From Eunapius fragilis (taxonomy: Eukaryota; Porifera; Demospongiae; Spongillida; Spongillidae), in the NCBI GenBank assembly GCA_963681505.1, contig OY811980.1, positions 1,137,042 through 1,201,041 on the forward strand: DNA of 64,000 nt, in the 5' to 3' direction. Numbering within the stretch: the first letter of the stretch is position 1; each line of letters opens with the position of its first letter. Shown piece after piece: positions 13,172 to 24,547 of this stretch. The notes below the pieces were generated by a model that did no database searches, was not told the DNA's origin, and was given only the letters and a program-made list of their open reading frames with translations. Made by a program: the position numbers and the translations under genes.

Positions 13172-13535
13172 TAGCTTCGTTCCCGATCCCAGGCCGTATT
13201 TTTATTAAAGTTTGGGTAGCGCTGGGCCATTATACCAATAATTTTGTTTCTACCTTTCCGTATACTAGTTTGATCGAGTACTGGCGTAGTCTGTTGAGTT
13301 CCGAGAAATGGTGGCTTATTCTCTTACATGTGTTCACCAACAAAACCTCACACTCAAGGCCAAACAAGAGGAAGCTCTTTTCATCTGTACAGTGGTCAGG
13401 ATGTGTTTGCTTGGTTTTCAACTGCGTGGCTACAGAAAGTCAACATGCTACCAACTACTACTACCGTTCACAAGCATTTTCCTATGAACCATACGTTACT
13501 ATAGTTATTTTATTTGTTTTGGCACGGTGTGCCCA
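13172..13535 (+). pseudogene. AcademH terminus plus RecQ exon 1 fragment, copy 1
   Basis: Starts TTAGCTTCGTTCCCGATCCC, a decayed version of the AcademH-like terminus (TAGCCTCGTTCCCAGG). Then follows the 5' part of the helicase first exon: AYSLTCVHQQNLTLKAKQEE and FSTAWLQKVN-like remnants of the Walker A region, with frameshifts. Sister fragments are at 28903-29270 and 39763-40125; copy 3 still reads EEALFHLYSGQDVFPWF. The opposite terminus was not found. Confidence 0.65.
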
Positions 13536-13925
13536 AACCTACCTCATGTGGGCATTGGGCAACTATAGCCAGCTACTCAGTTTATAATATAATATCTAGA
13601 CAAATTAGCCCTGTCTGAATCTGTTGAAGCACCATGGCAACAGTCAGAATTGAGAATGCCAGGTGCGTTTCTGGCATTCTCAGTTCTTATTGTTCAGAGA
13701 ATACTCATTCTCTTCTTCCACAACAAAAAAAAAACGCGTCGTATCAATTCTTGATTTTCAATTGATTTGTCACTTAGTAAGTGACAAATCAATTGAATTG
13801 ATAGGTAGTGAAGTTCTACGCGTTTTTTTTTTTTGCTGTGTTCCTAATCTGCACGCGGAAGCTACTATAGGGAGGGTCGGAAGTGCTCCGTTTTTTATTT
13901 ACCGGACCCACATAAGTAGATTATA

Positions 13926-14308
13926 GACCTTATTCCTTCGGAAAATTGAAAAATTAACATGAAATTTGATGACAAATAGAACGAATTCTGTGGCGAGTAA
14001 ATACGATGACCTGGTATTAAAAACATCGACCTGCAATAGTTTTGTAGATGGTCGCACGGGTGGACGCACAAACTGTACAATCGATTGTAAAGTTGTGGGC
14101 CCTCCCGTGTGGAAACCTTTGTGCGTCCTCCAGTGTGACAATCTTTATATATCCTACAAAACTATTGTATGTCCCTAGTAGGTCGATGTTTTTAATACCA
14201 GGTCATGATATTTACTCGCCACAGAATTCATCCTATTTGTCTTCAAATTTCATGTTAATTTTTCAGTTTTTCATGCTAATTTATTCATCGTGCCGAAGGA
14301 ATAAGGTC
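13926..14308. mobile_element. 383-bp fold-back element flanked by TATA
   Basis: Long inverted repeat with ends GACCTTATTCCTTCGG and CCGAAGGAATAAGGTC, and central complementary stretches (CAGGTCAT / ATGACCTG, GGTCGATG / CATCGACC). TATA lies on both sides (13922-13925, 14309-14312), and array copy 3 has the single uninterrupted site GATTATAGAGG near 40188. Copy 2 carries the element at about 29658-30043. Probably a MITE; the family was not identified. Confidence 0.7.
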
Positions 14309-14787
14309 TATAGAAGTGGAACTTTGTATTAAGAATTATAGGATGGTTTGAAAAATATCTTGGCCATTTTAGGTGGTGCTATTGAGACAAATACATTTTT
14401 GAGTAGCGGGAACCCCATGCAAACTATACCACTAGGGTGTTTTTGGTCCATTCAGACAATCATACCATGCTACCCGACTTTGCTCGACGGCGCTCTCGCA
14501 CTTACTTAATTAACAGCCAAGGATGTAATATCGGGTTGGCTCGATCAAACTACGCTCGTCCCCATGCTTAACCATACTTTTTATAGATTAGCACCACTTA
14601 CCATTGCTCGAAGCTTTTTCAAAGACTATAACAGTTAGAGAGCTGCCATCATTTTTCACACAAAATAGTTTATTATAAAAAACTTACTACATGCATTTAT
14701 ATTCGCGTTAAATGTTCATCAAGTTTCTATACAGCCATATGTCATTATACAATAATGTAATCCATTTGCGCTTAAAATCGTGGATCA

Positions 14788-15362
14788 TTGACATTAGGCT
14801 TTCGTCAGTACGAAATTGCAGTTTACATGGCAGCCACGGTGAAAAGAAACCTAAGCCCGTACATGAGAGGGTGTGGGAAAAGCTCTTATCAGAGTAAATT
14901 CCATGTGTATCCATCAAAAGTGTGGATGAGGCGATCCGTTTCTGCGAAGACAAGTGCAAGTGGTACTTCCACCTTACCTACACCGCAGCTGTACGTACAC
15001 TCTTAAAGCAAACGGTAGAGGGCCCAGATGCATATGAGAGCTATATTCAAGGTACTAGGCAAAGATTTTTGACTTAAACCTCAACTAAGGAGTCAGTAAG
15101 GCCACACTGCAGATGATCAAGGAAAGGTTTCTGATGAGTCTAAAAAAACCTAGCAGCTGGTACAGCCTCCAATACAGATAGTCGCTATTGTGAAATTGAT
15201 GATGAAGCAATAATAGATCATTAGCACCAGGATGATGATGACCCAGACATAAAGATGAAGTTAGAATGGAAGAAACGGTAGATACTGAAGCTGAAAGTGG
15301 TGGAGTAGATCCAGATGATGCAGAAGATCATGATGAATTTGACCTTGGAGACATGTGGTAAT
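14788..15362 (+). pseudogene. Acidic-tail exon relic, copy 1
   Basis: Best preserved in array copy 3 (40657-41053): SVDEAIRFREDKCKWYFHLT, YTAAVHSKSK, then DDDDPDMNDEVRMEE. Copies 1 and 2 retain the ending DPDDAEDHDEFDLGDMW and a stop. Copy 1 is broken by frameshifts and stops. It precedes the divergent RecQ relic in every copy and may belong to the same former element. I do not recognise the family. Confidence 0.4.
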
Positions 15363-16689
15363 GGTTTTGTTCCGGCTGTGTGGTGCAATTGTGACAAAAT
15401 AAGTTTTTTTTTTTGGCCAAGTCATCATCTTTATGTTTTTACATGGCTAAATAATAACATATAGAAAGCGTACATGTACGTGGCATCATAGATATTAGAG
15501 TAGAAGGATTGGAAGCGGACTCGATTAACACTGCAGACTCCGCGATGCTCCTCGTACTCAGACCACTCATCATATTTGAAATGAAGGCAAGAGCTTCTTA
15601 TGTGGAACCAATGACAACGGAGCCTAACCAAAACTCAGTTAGCAAATGCATTAGCCCATTTTCTTTCAGAACTAAAAAGATCAGAGCAAGAGCCTGTGGA
15701 CGACGTAGTAGTCAACGACACATGCCAATCACACCTTACATGGAGCCCTCAGAATTACTCCATGCAAACAAAAAATGCAAATGTGTTACTGGACATTACG
15801 AGCATACAAGGAAAAAAGCACGCAAATAAAACCTTAACTACACGACCCAGTCCAGTAAAGTAGACGTTACAGCGATCCGCTTCATTCCTGGAATCCAGCT
15901 TCTTGAATATGACATCGATGGCCAACCCCATGACGAAACGTTAAAGACGCCTAAGAGACCAGTGGAGGCCTCGGAGGGTTTTGGAAAACATGAGGACGGT
16001 CCAGATGTCTAAATAATCTATGGTCCAGATGCTAGGCCATTTATACACAGAAAAATGGATCACCCGCTTTTTTTTTTTTTTTTCACGACAAACGCAGAGC
16101 ATAGTTACGTAGCAAATGGTACTAACATATGTAGAATTGATGTAGCTACTTGAAACAAGTATTGGATATGAGATAAAAGTTTTGCCAGGGTAGTTTTGTC
16201 GGTTAGTTCATGGCGATGTCAAAATCGCAAAATGCGGCGTTACTCCAAAACCCTCCAACCAAAATGCCTCCAACACACCTCACCGTACGTAAAATTTTGT
16301 GCTGCATCTGGCCATGCTACTTATTTATTCTAAAAGGGAAGTTTAGGAGAGTTGTATCGGTTAGTTGTTAAAAAAGCTGTAAGCCCGCCAAATTCTGTAT
16401 CTCGGGTTTTAAAAGGGCTATAAACATGGCGACAAGTTTGCCTGAATGTACACATTTTGTGCTATCGTTTTCTTCAGTCAGACTTTACTAAGCTCTCAAC
16501 TTACTTTCTCCTCAAGAGGGGCGAGGCGTCAATGCATCTAATTAGCAGCATCGCGGAGACTGCGCTGGCAATATACGTGGGCTCAATGGCTCACGTGCTC
16601 CGTTTCCAATCCATCTACTCTAATATCTATGGTGGCATAGCGCTGTCTTTATTACTGCGATGATTGTTACGTCATGTAGGTCTGGGGAC

Positions 16690-17905
16690 GAGACTATCGA
16701 GGCGAGAACGAGGTGTAAGTCTGCGGCTGTGTCCAAACCACGGTCTGTTTACAAGGATGACCACGTCCAATTCAGGTCCAGCCAACAGCGGGCAGCTGTG
16801 GAGAATTTCCTCCACACGGGATAGCATCCTTCCTGCAAGGTGTGGCAAAAGCCTTGTTTTCATCACCTAGGTGCATGCATGCAGTTAAGTATGCAAACAC
16901 CACCAGCCTCCTGGTCGTACCGACCATCAGCCTTAAGCAGGACCTGGCCAGGAGAACTGAGAATCTTGGTGTATCCTGTTCCTGCACACCCAATTCTGTA
17001 ACTAGGGAGCAGCTGGTTATCGTAGCGCCGGTAGCAGTGTGCAAGGCTTGGAAGTAACCAAACTGTTAACTAGACTTCACGAGGCCCACATGTTTTCTAC
17101 GGAATGTGGGTACCGTCCACTGTATCGCCAACCTGCTTCCAGTATGGAGAAAACATTTCAAAATACATACATGTTGATATTTTCAGGTGTCGCGTGCACT
17201 GGGACCTATGCTGATCAAGCTTCCCATTCCCAAAGCTACTATACCCCTCATCACGTCACCAGGCTCACATGCTTCACACTTCCGCCATACCCGGCCCTCT
17301 CGGCTCTTTCTGCTCCCTTAGTCCTCATGACAGCCACAGCAGGTCTGAATTTTTTGGGGCCTCCAAGGACCCCTTTTCGCTGTGGTTATAGGACAGAGCA
17401 CCAATCATTATAACATCGCTTACACCTTTGACGACTCCAGGAGGATCAGCGACTTGGTCAGGTGTTGTGCCCAGTTTCTCAAACGTTTCTAAAGACAAGA
17501 TGATAATTTATGTGCTATCCTTGGACGCTATGCATTCCGTCAAGCATGCGCTGAATAAAGCCGACGTAGAGACTACCTCGGCAATATACAGCAGGCAGCA
17601 AGAGGCTACTGACAATGCCTCCAATTTGCCCACGTGCGGCAAGTCATCTGCTTTGGTCTCCCTTATTCTGTTGAAGACTTTGCCCAGATGATGGGAAGAG
17701 CGGGACATGACGGAGAGCCTGTGGTGGCCTTAACATTGTTTGACCGCAATGCAGAAGTGGCCAGGTCACACCAACTCAACACAACGGCCCTCGGTGGCAT
17801 GTTGCATTTTGCAACAATGCAGCAGATGTGCCTGTGGAGATATACCTTGATGGCACACGAAACAGAAACAGAGTGTAGCCATGACCCTTTGAATCAGTCC
17901 TGAAA
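16690..17905 (+). pseudogene. Second, divergent RecQ-like helicase relic, copy 1
   Basis: Fragments read in order DDHVQFKSSQQRAAVENFL, VVPTISLKQDLARRTENLG, VLMTATAGLNFLG (motif III-like), SKDKMIIYVLSLDAMHSVKH, and SVEDFAQMMGRAGHDGEPVV (motif VI-like). The stretch with motif V, present in copy 2 (VKVMVATTAFGLE), is missing from copy 1 near 17626 by deletion of about 75 bp. It is clearly different from the AcademH helicase and, from memory, resembles the RecQ-like helicases of fungal subtelomeric and transposon genes. Stops and frameshifts rule out function. Confidence 0.7.
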
Positions 17906-19239
17906 TCAGTGCCTGCATGCAGCTGCATGGTCCTGATGGTACAGGAAGTGCATAACAAATAGGGGACTAAGCAGTTTTTGAAAACCAGTAATTGGAGATT
18001 GTACACATGGACAAAGCATCGTTCGTGCCACACGAAACCTCGGTGAACGACTTTGGTTCAGTTTGAGCAAATTCAAGGCCATGTATATTGCTTGCTGGGC
18101 TGCATCTGGAATCTCCGTCAACCATGGCATTAGGAGTTGCATGGTAAATGCCTGCGGTGTTTTGGCCCCCGTGCTGTTAATAAATGCATGCCCAGCAATA
18201 GATGTATCATCAGTGGACTTGTCCACCCTGCTATCTCCCTGAAAAACTGAGGTTAACAGTATTTCACCCTGACGGGTTTCCAAGGGCTGCCTTTTTGGAG
18301 GGACCCCCAAGTTCTTTAGCCTAGCAGCAATTAAGTTCAGCAAGGTTGCCACAACCTGAACCATCAAATACCAATGAACGACGAAATCAATTCACTACAG
18401 CAATCAAAATTTGCATGAGGACCAATGTGATGCTGCTAAGTAAAAAAGGCAAACACTGTAATCAGCCATTATTTCCAAACGCGAATTGATGCTAAATCGT
18501 CCCTCATGATGAAGGTTATAACATTTCCATTATAGTGAAGGGTGCAGAGTGTAAAATATCTTATGAAGGGTACGTGCTTGTACACTATCCATTGACTAGC
18601 TAGAATTGACCATTGAAATTCTAATGTGGAAAGAAAAGTGATTTATTTACCATGCACATAAAAGGTGATGTATTTCCCTGTTCAGTTGCATCCACCACAT
18701 CCTGCCATGGGAATGAAGGAAAACAATTCTTTTTGAAATGTTATTATATAGCAAATAACTTTTGTGCCTTGGGGAGGGACACTTTGATGGCTGCACTGGG
18801 AGGTGGTACCATTACCCCTCCCACCCGCTAGGGGGTAATAGGGGAAGCCCCCATTGGGGTCTGGTGCAACACTTTTTGCATTTATAACGTTATATACAAT
18901 ACAATGCCAACCTCACTGCGAAATTCTATAGAAACACACCAGTATGCTGAAACCCAATTAGTATCAAACAGAAATGGTTGCTTAGAATCACTATACATGG
19001 TTATTACATTATTTTACAAGCATTATAGACTGTTTACAAATTACCGCATTATATTATATTTGGGCTGTTATTCAAATCTCAAAATTCATTGTGCTTCATA
19101 AAGTAATTGTATCGATTGGTATAAAAATATATAAATGGTCCATACATATAACAGGATGCCATTTTGTCCTCTATCTGTCAGTACAGATTGGTTTCCTCTT
19201 TCAGGATAATGAACTTGAAAACAAATTATTTTCTATATG

Positions 19240-19490
19240 GTTATGTTGCTAGGAGCAAATCTAGTGAGAAAGATGGCTTTGAAGACAAAGGTGCATAAAA
19301 AGAAGGAAACAAGGTTTCAGGAAAAGAAAAATGAGACAACCTATATTTAGCAAATGTGTTGGTTCTGTTACATTTACATGCACTAAATATAGATTTTAGT
19401 ATTGATTTTATTTCCTTTTCCCAAAACCTTATTTCCTTCCTTTATACATCACCCTGGCCTTCAAATTCTACACATTTTCCCCAATACAGG
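19240..19490. repeat. Decayed copy of the giant palindrome, array copy 1
   Basis: Degenerate inverted repeat with the same ordered words as the Helitron-like 3' ends: GAGAAAG, GGTGCATAAAAAGAAGGAAA, CTATATTTAGCAAATG, then CACTAAATATAG. The corresponding stretch in copy 2 is about 33985-34225; only the right half remains in copy 3 (41688-41765). Confidence 0.5.
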
Positions 19491-20924
19491 AATGACTAAA
19501 TGACTAAACATAATTCTCACAATCAATGTCCTTTCATCCCATGAATCTACCAAAGCTCACAGTATAATGAAGATAAGGCTGTTCTTAATCCTTTTACGTA
19601 TGGAACGATTAACTAAAACTATTCCAAACTGCCCCTTTATCATTTTCCTCATGAATGAAAACTAGTCACACAAATGTACCAATTTGCTGCTATTAATTTG
19701 CTGTTTGCTGTAATGCTTCATACTTTCGGCTTGCCATCATTTTTACTGTGTCATGTCTACATAGCACACTGTATAACAGGGGGGAGGGAAAACCCACTTT
19801 GAAATGCATGGAGACAAATGGTATACAAGTTCAAGTTCATGATAACCAGTTATGCACAATGAAATTCATATTTAATAACTCAACTGCACATGATTAGACT
19901 TCGTGCATCGATAACTGAGAGAGTTGATGCAGTCCGTAATTGGCTTTGTACAAGGCATAGCACTCTCTGACACAGGAGACCACTTGCAGCTTCTCAAGCA
20001 TGCAGAATTGACAGAGACAGATATGGATATGGATATCCTACTTTTTAATGGTCATTTGTCAAGTGTCAATGTAAATAGAACAATGTCTGTTTAGCTCAGG
20101 TTCGAACCTGAAAAACTACATGCCATTTCTTTTATATGTTAGTGACTTTCACTACAGCTTTCTCCACATGTGGGCACTAAGATGCTTGCTTATGACACTA
20201 ATTGTCTAATTTTCCATGCCCCTCATTCACAGAAAGTTTATTCTCATTCTTCAAAAACAACAACTATTGATGCAATAATGAATTTCTATTTCATTTGCAA
20301 AGGATTAATTATTTTTTAAAAAATGTGACTGCTCTCAGGAGGGCAGGAGTACCTTGCTTAGGAGATGGAATGGATTCACAAACCGTAGATCTTGGCCACA
20401 TTTACTGTCTTGGGGGAGGACAAGCTAATGGCCAGGTGATAGCCACCCTGGGAATAGCGTCTAAATGCATGTTCAATCTAACTATTGGTATTTGGGCCCA
20501 TTGAAGTGGAAATTGTGTGTCTGTGTGTCTCTGCTGCAAGGGCTGCTGCAGTGGAATGTCGATACAACTCACCCAAGATGGCAAGGCTGAGAGGCAATGT
20601 CACTGTGATGGTTTACTAAACCCCTTACCCATCCTGTTGTATCATAGCATGCAGGTCCCTACATGTTGGATCTCCAGCCATGCCTAATGGCCACCTGGTA
20701 CTCATTTGGCCCCAAGTGCAAGTTCAAGCCAATATAATGAACTGCTAGTGGCCAGGAGGCTGCACCAAGACTGACATTGACAGTCTAATGGCAGGAGAAG
20801 AAGACTCCACCTTCAACAAGACCATTCGAGGGGGATAAGGATACTCTACTAGCTCTAATTGTGATGGTATTGGGAGTTGAATTACACAGTATTGACTGAT
20901 GGAGGATATTGCAGTCACTGCCAA

Positions 20925-21330
20925 TGATAATGATAGTGATAATGATAATTTATGGGCACATAGGATACACAAAGGCCAATAATGGCACATGTAAATGCAC
21001 TTATATACTGCCCAATAAAAAAAAGGGAAGCATCTGCAAAAGGGAGCCAAGTTCACTGTACATAGTCTTGACTTAAATAGCAGTTCAGAAGATGAGGTCA
21101 CAACAGTATCTGGTAAGGAATTCCAAATATTAATAATCCGGACAGAGAAGAAATTGGATCTGAAGTTATGGCGTGGTGTAGACACCGTACTGAGTTTAAT
21201 GGAGTTACCTCTTGTACTGTATGGTGACAGGTTGATGTGGAAAAAGGCTGATGCATCAAGATCAACAAGGTATTTTACAATCTTAAAACACATAAGGAGG
21301 TCTGAAAATACTCTGCAATACTCCAATGAA
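20925..21330 (-). pseudogene. 5'-truncated LINE, reverse transcriptase C-terminus, copy 1
   Basis: The minus strand reads DLLMCFKIVKYLVDLDASAF, FHINLSPYSTRGNSIKLS, PRHNFRSNFFSVRIINIWNS, LPDTVVTSSSELLFKSRL. The R..FF..R....WNSLP..VV....FK.RL pattern is the C-terminal end of non-LTR retrotransposon polymerases. The 3' end carries an ATT/ATC-rich simple tail (plus strand GATAATGATAGTGATAATGA at about 20925). Array copy 2 has it (35625-36010); copy 3 lacks it. Confidence 0.8.
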
Positions 21331-21689
21331 CAAGTAAATAAAAAACATTCTCTATGAGAAAGTTGGTGGCATATAGGATTTGAAGGCAATGGTGGTGTAA
21401 AAAGGAAGGAAACAAGGGTCTAATAATAAGGGAAAATGGAATAGTCCTATATTTAGCACACGAACAATAGACTATATCCTACATATAGAAATGTGCTAAA
21501 TATAGGACTATTCCATTTTCCCTTATTATTAGACCCTTGTTTCTACACCACCATTGCCTTCAAATCCTATATGCCACCAACTTTTTCGTAGAGAATGTTT
21601 ATTTACTTGTTTCACTCATTTTTATTCATACCCGATTATGAGCCGTAGCATGTTAAGTAATCCATCTTGATATGAGAGGGAGGTTGTAA

Positions 21690-21983
21690 ACGTACGACAT
21701 ACCTTTGAGTGACCTGTCTTTTAGCAGCCCGTTCCTTTTCAGGATCTGCTCGATACCTTGCACGTCGAGAGGTCCGTTCCTTTTCAGGATCTGTTCGATA
21801 CCTTGCGCGTCGAGAGGTCCGATTCTTTTCAGGCTCTGCTCGACAGTTTTCACGTTGAGAGGCCCGTTTCTTTTCAGGTTCTGCTGTGTAGTTCCGCTCG
21901 GGCTGAATCTAATATGTCGTCTCGAGTTTTGAGGTACTTTGCTCGTCGTTTGGCTTTCTTCTTTTCCTGACGTGAAGGCATTT
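21690..21983 (-). pseudogene. DPEK-repeat ORF relic in Helitron-like copy B
   Basis: Minus strand, ATG near 21980: MPSRQEKKKAKRRAKYLKTR, then after a frame change repeats of the form RADPEKERTSRRARY about every 18-19 residues, ending at a possible splice donor. The start and repeat pattern match the ORF at 43835 in copy C, which makes this the same gene family. The charged repeats resemble low-complexity leaders of some animal mobile-element proteins. The function is unknown. Confidence 0.5.
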
Positions 21984-22090
21984 TGAGAAAAACAACTTCA
22001 CTAAGTTACAAAGAGCGTCAAACCTACAACGATCGAAACACAAGAATGATTATAGTACGCACGTGCACGCTATTGAATACATGTAGACTA

Positions 22091-22244
22091 AAGGCGTTTC
22101 TTCACTAGCAAAGGCAAACCGGATCGATCCGCATTGTGGTCAATGAATTTAATCAGTGAGTACATTGACCCATATACACTGATTAAATTCATTGACCACA
22201 ATGCGGATCGATCCGGTTTGCCTTTGCTAGTGAAGAAACGCCTT
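22091..22244. repeat. Perfect 68-bp hairpin, 18-nt loop
   Basis: The arms 22091-22158 and 22177-22244 are exact inverted complements by eye, centred on GGATCGATCC-containing sequence. It lies inside Helitron-like copy B, upstream of its ORF. It may be a nested MITE. Confidence 0.95.
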
Positions 22245-23039
22245 AAGTGCCAAAACCGGATACATGCCACAGTTAATTACCACTTCGTGTAGTGCCCAGA
22301 CCGTACACATTTGATTACATCATGTATACTACTAGTACTTCGTATAAAGAGCGAAGTATGACCTATCCGAGTCGTGTCGGTGCAGTAAGCTTAACTATAT
22401 GTGAATTGTTAGCACAACCACCGATAAATGTCATGTACCCTCGAGACGTTTTGACCACAGAAGCGAGAATGCCAACGAATTCTGAAGCCATTGGTGTGAT
22501 TTTCATTTCTTAAAAGTGTTCCTATCCCGAGTTATGCGTGGTCAAGAACAACAAGAACAAGAACGAGAAATACGTGGGACTGGGTACGAGTTTGGAAAAT
22601 AGTTTTGTTCTCTACAACCACGCGGTTTTGTGACATTAAAAAAATAATAAATAAAAAAACACGAAACTGCTTGTTATTGCCTTCTTGTACGATGACGACA
22701 ACAAGGTAAGCCATCCGCTCGTCAGGAGCCTAGTAAGAAGCGGGTCGCGTTTTTTAATGACTTCATAATCGGGGTCAAATCCTTAATGAGAGTTATTAAC
22801 GTAACTCTCGATACCCAGTGGGATTGGAAAATATTTCGTCATGGCAGATGTACAGCCTTTTCAAGTGAAAGAAACACTATTAGTTGTTTCAGTGAAGATA
22901 ACTGCACTGATCACAATGCAGATGTTGAACATTCTCACCAAATCAAAAAAATTCCTTTTCCACTAAATCAATCCGGAGCAAGCGAAAATGTAAAGTTACT
23001 GCTGAGAGCGAGCACAATTGAAGCTTGGCTGAGCTTGGG

Positions 23040-23040
<1 letters not shown>

Positions 23041-23130
<90 letters not shown>
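23041..23130. repeat. (CA)n tract between array copies 1 and 2
   Basis: About 90 bp of pure CA following GAGCTTGGGCT, the end of the array unit. It interrupts at the hAT-type element (23130). Confidence 0.97.
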
Positions 23131-23133
<3 letters not shown>

Positions 23134-24252
23134 CCCGGCGGAAGGCTATAGAAACTGGTTGGGCTGATTAATATTCATGAGGTTAATTAATTTCATCGTT
23201 ACTGATTATTAATATCTACGCATAAATCAATTAATTTTCAATATGCATGTTCATTCCGTCTGCAAGATAATAATTAAAACGCTCCGAAAATACGTTGCCT
23301 GTGCTCTGAGTTGACTATGAACTCTCTGGCTGCTTCTTTTAGATCCAAAGCATCTGTACTTGATTCGTGTTTGCGAAACGCATCAGTAGCTGCCTTCCAG
23401 TTATTGTACCCTCTAGTCAGAAAGGCTTCCTCGGCATTTTTTGAACTCATTTTGAAATCTCTGACAGCCTTAACACAGAATACTTTGTCATCCGACTCGC
23501 TGTAATGTAACCATTTCCACTTCGAAAACCAGATCGGCTGGAAGCTACGGTGCTGTTTTCCTATCTCCTTTCGCGGGAATTTAAAACCTGAGGGTTGATG
23601 GGGGGTGTCTGATACTACGCAGTGGCGTATTTAGGGGGGGGGGGCTCAGGGGGCTCGGGCACCCCCCTCCGTCTCGAGTATGAATATTATTAAATATCAT
23701 TAATTCATGCGCTTAGTTACTTGCATCTCAAGGGTGTATCCAGGGGAGGGGGCTCCGGGTGCTTGAGCACCCCCCTCGGCCATAGATCCTTCCATACGGG
23801 CCGCATTTTATAATAGCTTGCGTTGCTTATTGATACCCGCATGAACTGTACTATTGTACTATATCCCGGGCCCCCCGATACGCGATCATACCCCCGCACC
23901 CCCCCCCCCCCCCCACCCCCACTTTTGGTATCAGGCCAGAAGCCGACAGCACCCCCCCCCCCCCCCCCCCCCCGCTTTTCGTATCGGGCCAAAAACCGAC
24001 AACAACCCCCCCCCCGCCTTCTCATATCGGGCCTGACCTTAAGCACCCCCCTCACTGAAATCCTGGATACGCCACTGAGTACGAATAATTTTGCTTCGAA
24101 TGTAGCCATTGAATACATATACCAATGAACGATAATTTTAAAAACTATTACGCAATATAACCTTAATATTATTATAATAGTTATAAATGGCGTCGACAGC
24201 CAAATCTGACAGGGCTATAGCCCACCCAGCCCACCCGGCTCCGCCGGCCCTG
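23130..24252 (-). mobile_element. hAT-type zf-TTF element, array copy 2 sister
   Basis: Same termini as the 1832-7707 element (CAGGCCCGGCGGA and inverse), without the AcademH-like insertion. It shows the empty target near 23489-23500. The zf-TTF exon (-) has lost 9 bp, removing the His-Thr-Cys of KVFCHTC, so a zinc ligand is missing. It is interrupted at about 23620-24078 by another small element. It is non-autonomous, with no hAT catalytic region. Confidence 0.75.
23620..24078. mobile_element. Small TIR element with CAGTGGCG termini, nested
   Basis: Begins CAGTGGCGTATTTAGG and ends ATACGCCACTG, in the middle of the hAT sister element; the 7558-7600 counterpart is continuous (ATACTACGAATAATT). 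Imperfect 6-bp flanks (ACTACG / AGTACG). Internal direct motifs GAGCACCCCC suggest a second nested copy (about 23730-24045). Long C tracts at 23904-23975. Confidence 0.6.
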
Positions 24253-24478
24253 ACACACACCACACCACATTCTTTTTTAATTTTATTTGAACATGTAAGT
24301 GGTCCCAAGGACATTTATCGCATCAGACACGTTTGACTTTTTCATGCAACATGCATGGGACACAGACCCAGTTGAGTCAATTTTTGAATTTTTATGGTGC
24401 ACACTTGTGTAAGCTTGATTATGAATTCGGTTCAATCATGCGACAAGTAATTTAAAAAATAATCTATGAAATCAAAGC

Positions 24479-24516
24479 ATGGGCGTCCTCAGGGGGGGGG
24501 GGGGGGGGGAGTGAAT

Positions 24517-24547
<31 letters not shown>

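Larger units (their letters stand above)
21331..22811 (-). mobile_element. Helitron-like element, copy B (1.48 kb)
   Basis: In element orientation it starts TCGAGAGTTACG, with GAGAGTTA pairing to TAACTCTC, and ends TTTACTTG. Flanks are A and T. Array copy 2 has the matching empty site at 36008-36014 (AATGAATTCCCAG), so borders are exact. It contains a relic of a basic repeat ORF on the minus strand (about 21690-21980), a perfect 68-bp hairpin (22091-22244) and the terminal palindrome at 21330-21618. The 5' 450 bp resemble copy D at 56215-57011. Confidence 0.75.
7708..23040. repeat. Tandem array unit, copy 1
   Basis: Longest copy of the repeated unit. Landmarks in order: a leader (TTTGAACATGTAAGTG at about 7743), hAT-like insert 7933-9061, Helitron-like insert 9193-9961, secreted-protein gene (-) 10244-11228, fold-back 12579-12765, AcademH fragment 13172-13535, fold-back insert 13926-14308, acidic exon relic 14788-15362, divergent RecQ relic 16690-17905, LINE fragment 20925-21330, Helitron-like insert 21331-22811, then the CA tract. 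Copies 2 and 3 are colinear but lack some inserts. Stretches 11530-12578, 15363-16689 and 18370-19240 show no recognisable gene. Confidence 0.9.

Noticed and set aside
14440-14580. Possible tRNA-like stretch (GCTACCCGACTTTGCTCGAC)
   Set aside because: No cloverleaf, no A/B box pair, no CCA-compatible acceptor stem.
17906-18367. 153-codon minus-strand open frame, also open at 32532-32993
   Set aside because: It overlaps and runs opposite to the divergent RecQ relic. Differences between the two copies are mostly amino-acid-changing (R/L to P, M to R, I to N), it is absent from copy 3 and has no recognisable domain. Probably a chance frame in recently duplicated DNA.
21154-21357. Plus-strand frame opposite the LINE fragment
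   Set aside because: Shadow of the minus-strand reverse transcriptase C-terminus, which has the recognisable motif.
21331-22811. Interpretation of the palindromes as stand-alone fold-back MITEs
   Set aside because: The palindrome is always joined to a conserved left part with a TC start, and the empty sites in copies 2 and 3 show that the whole 0.77- and 1.48-kb blocks inserted as units.
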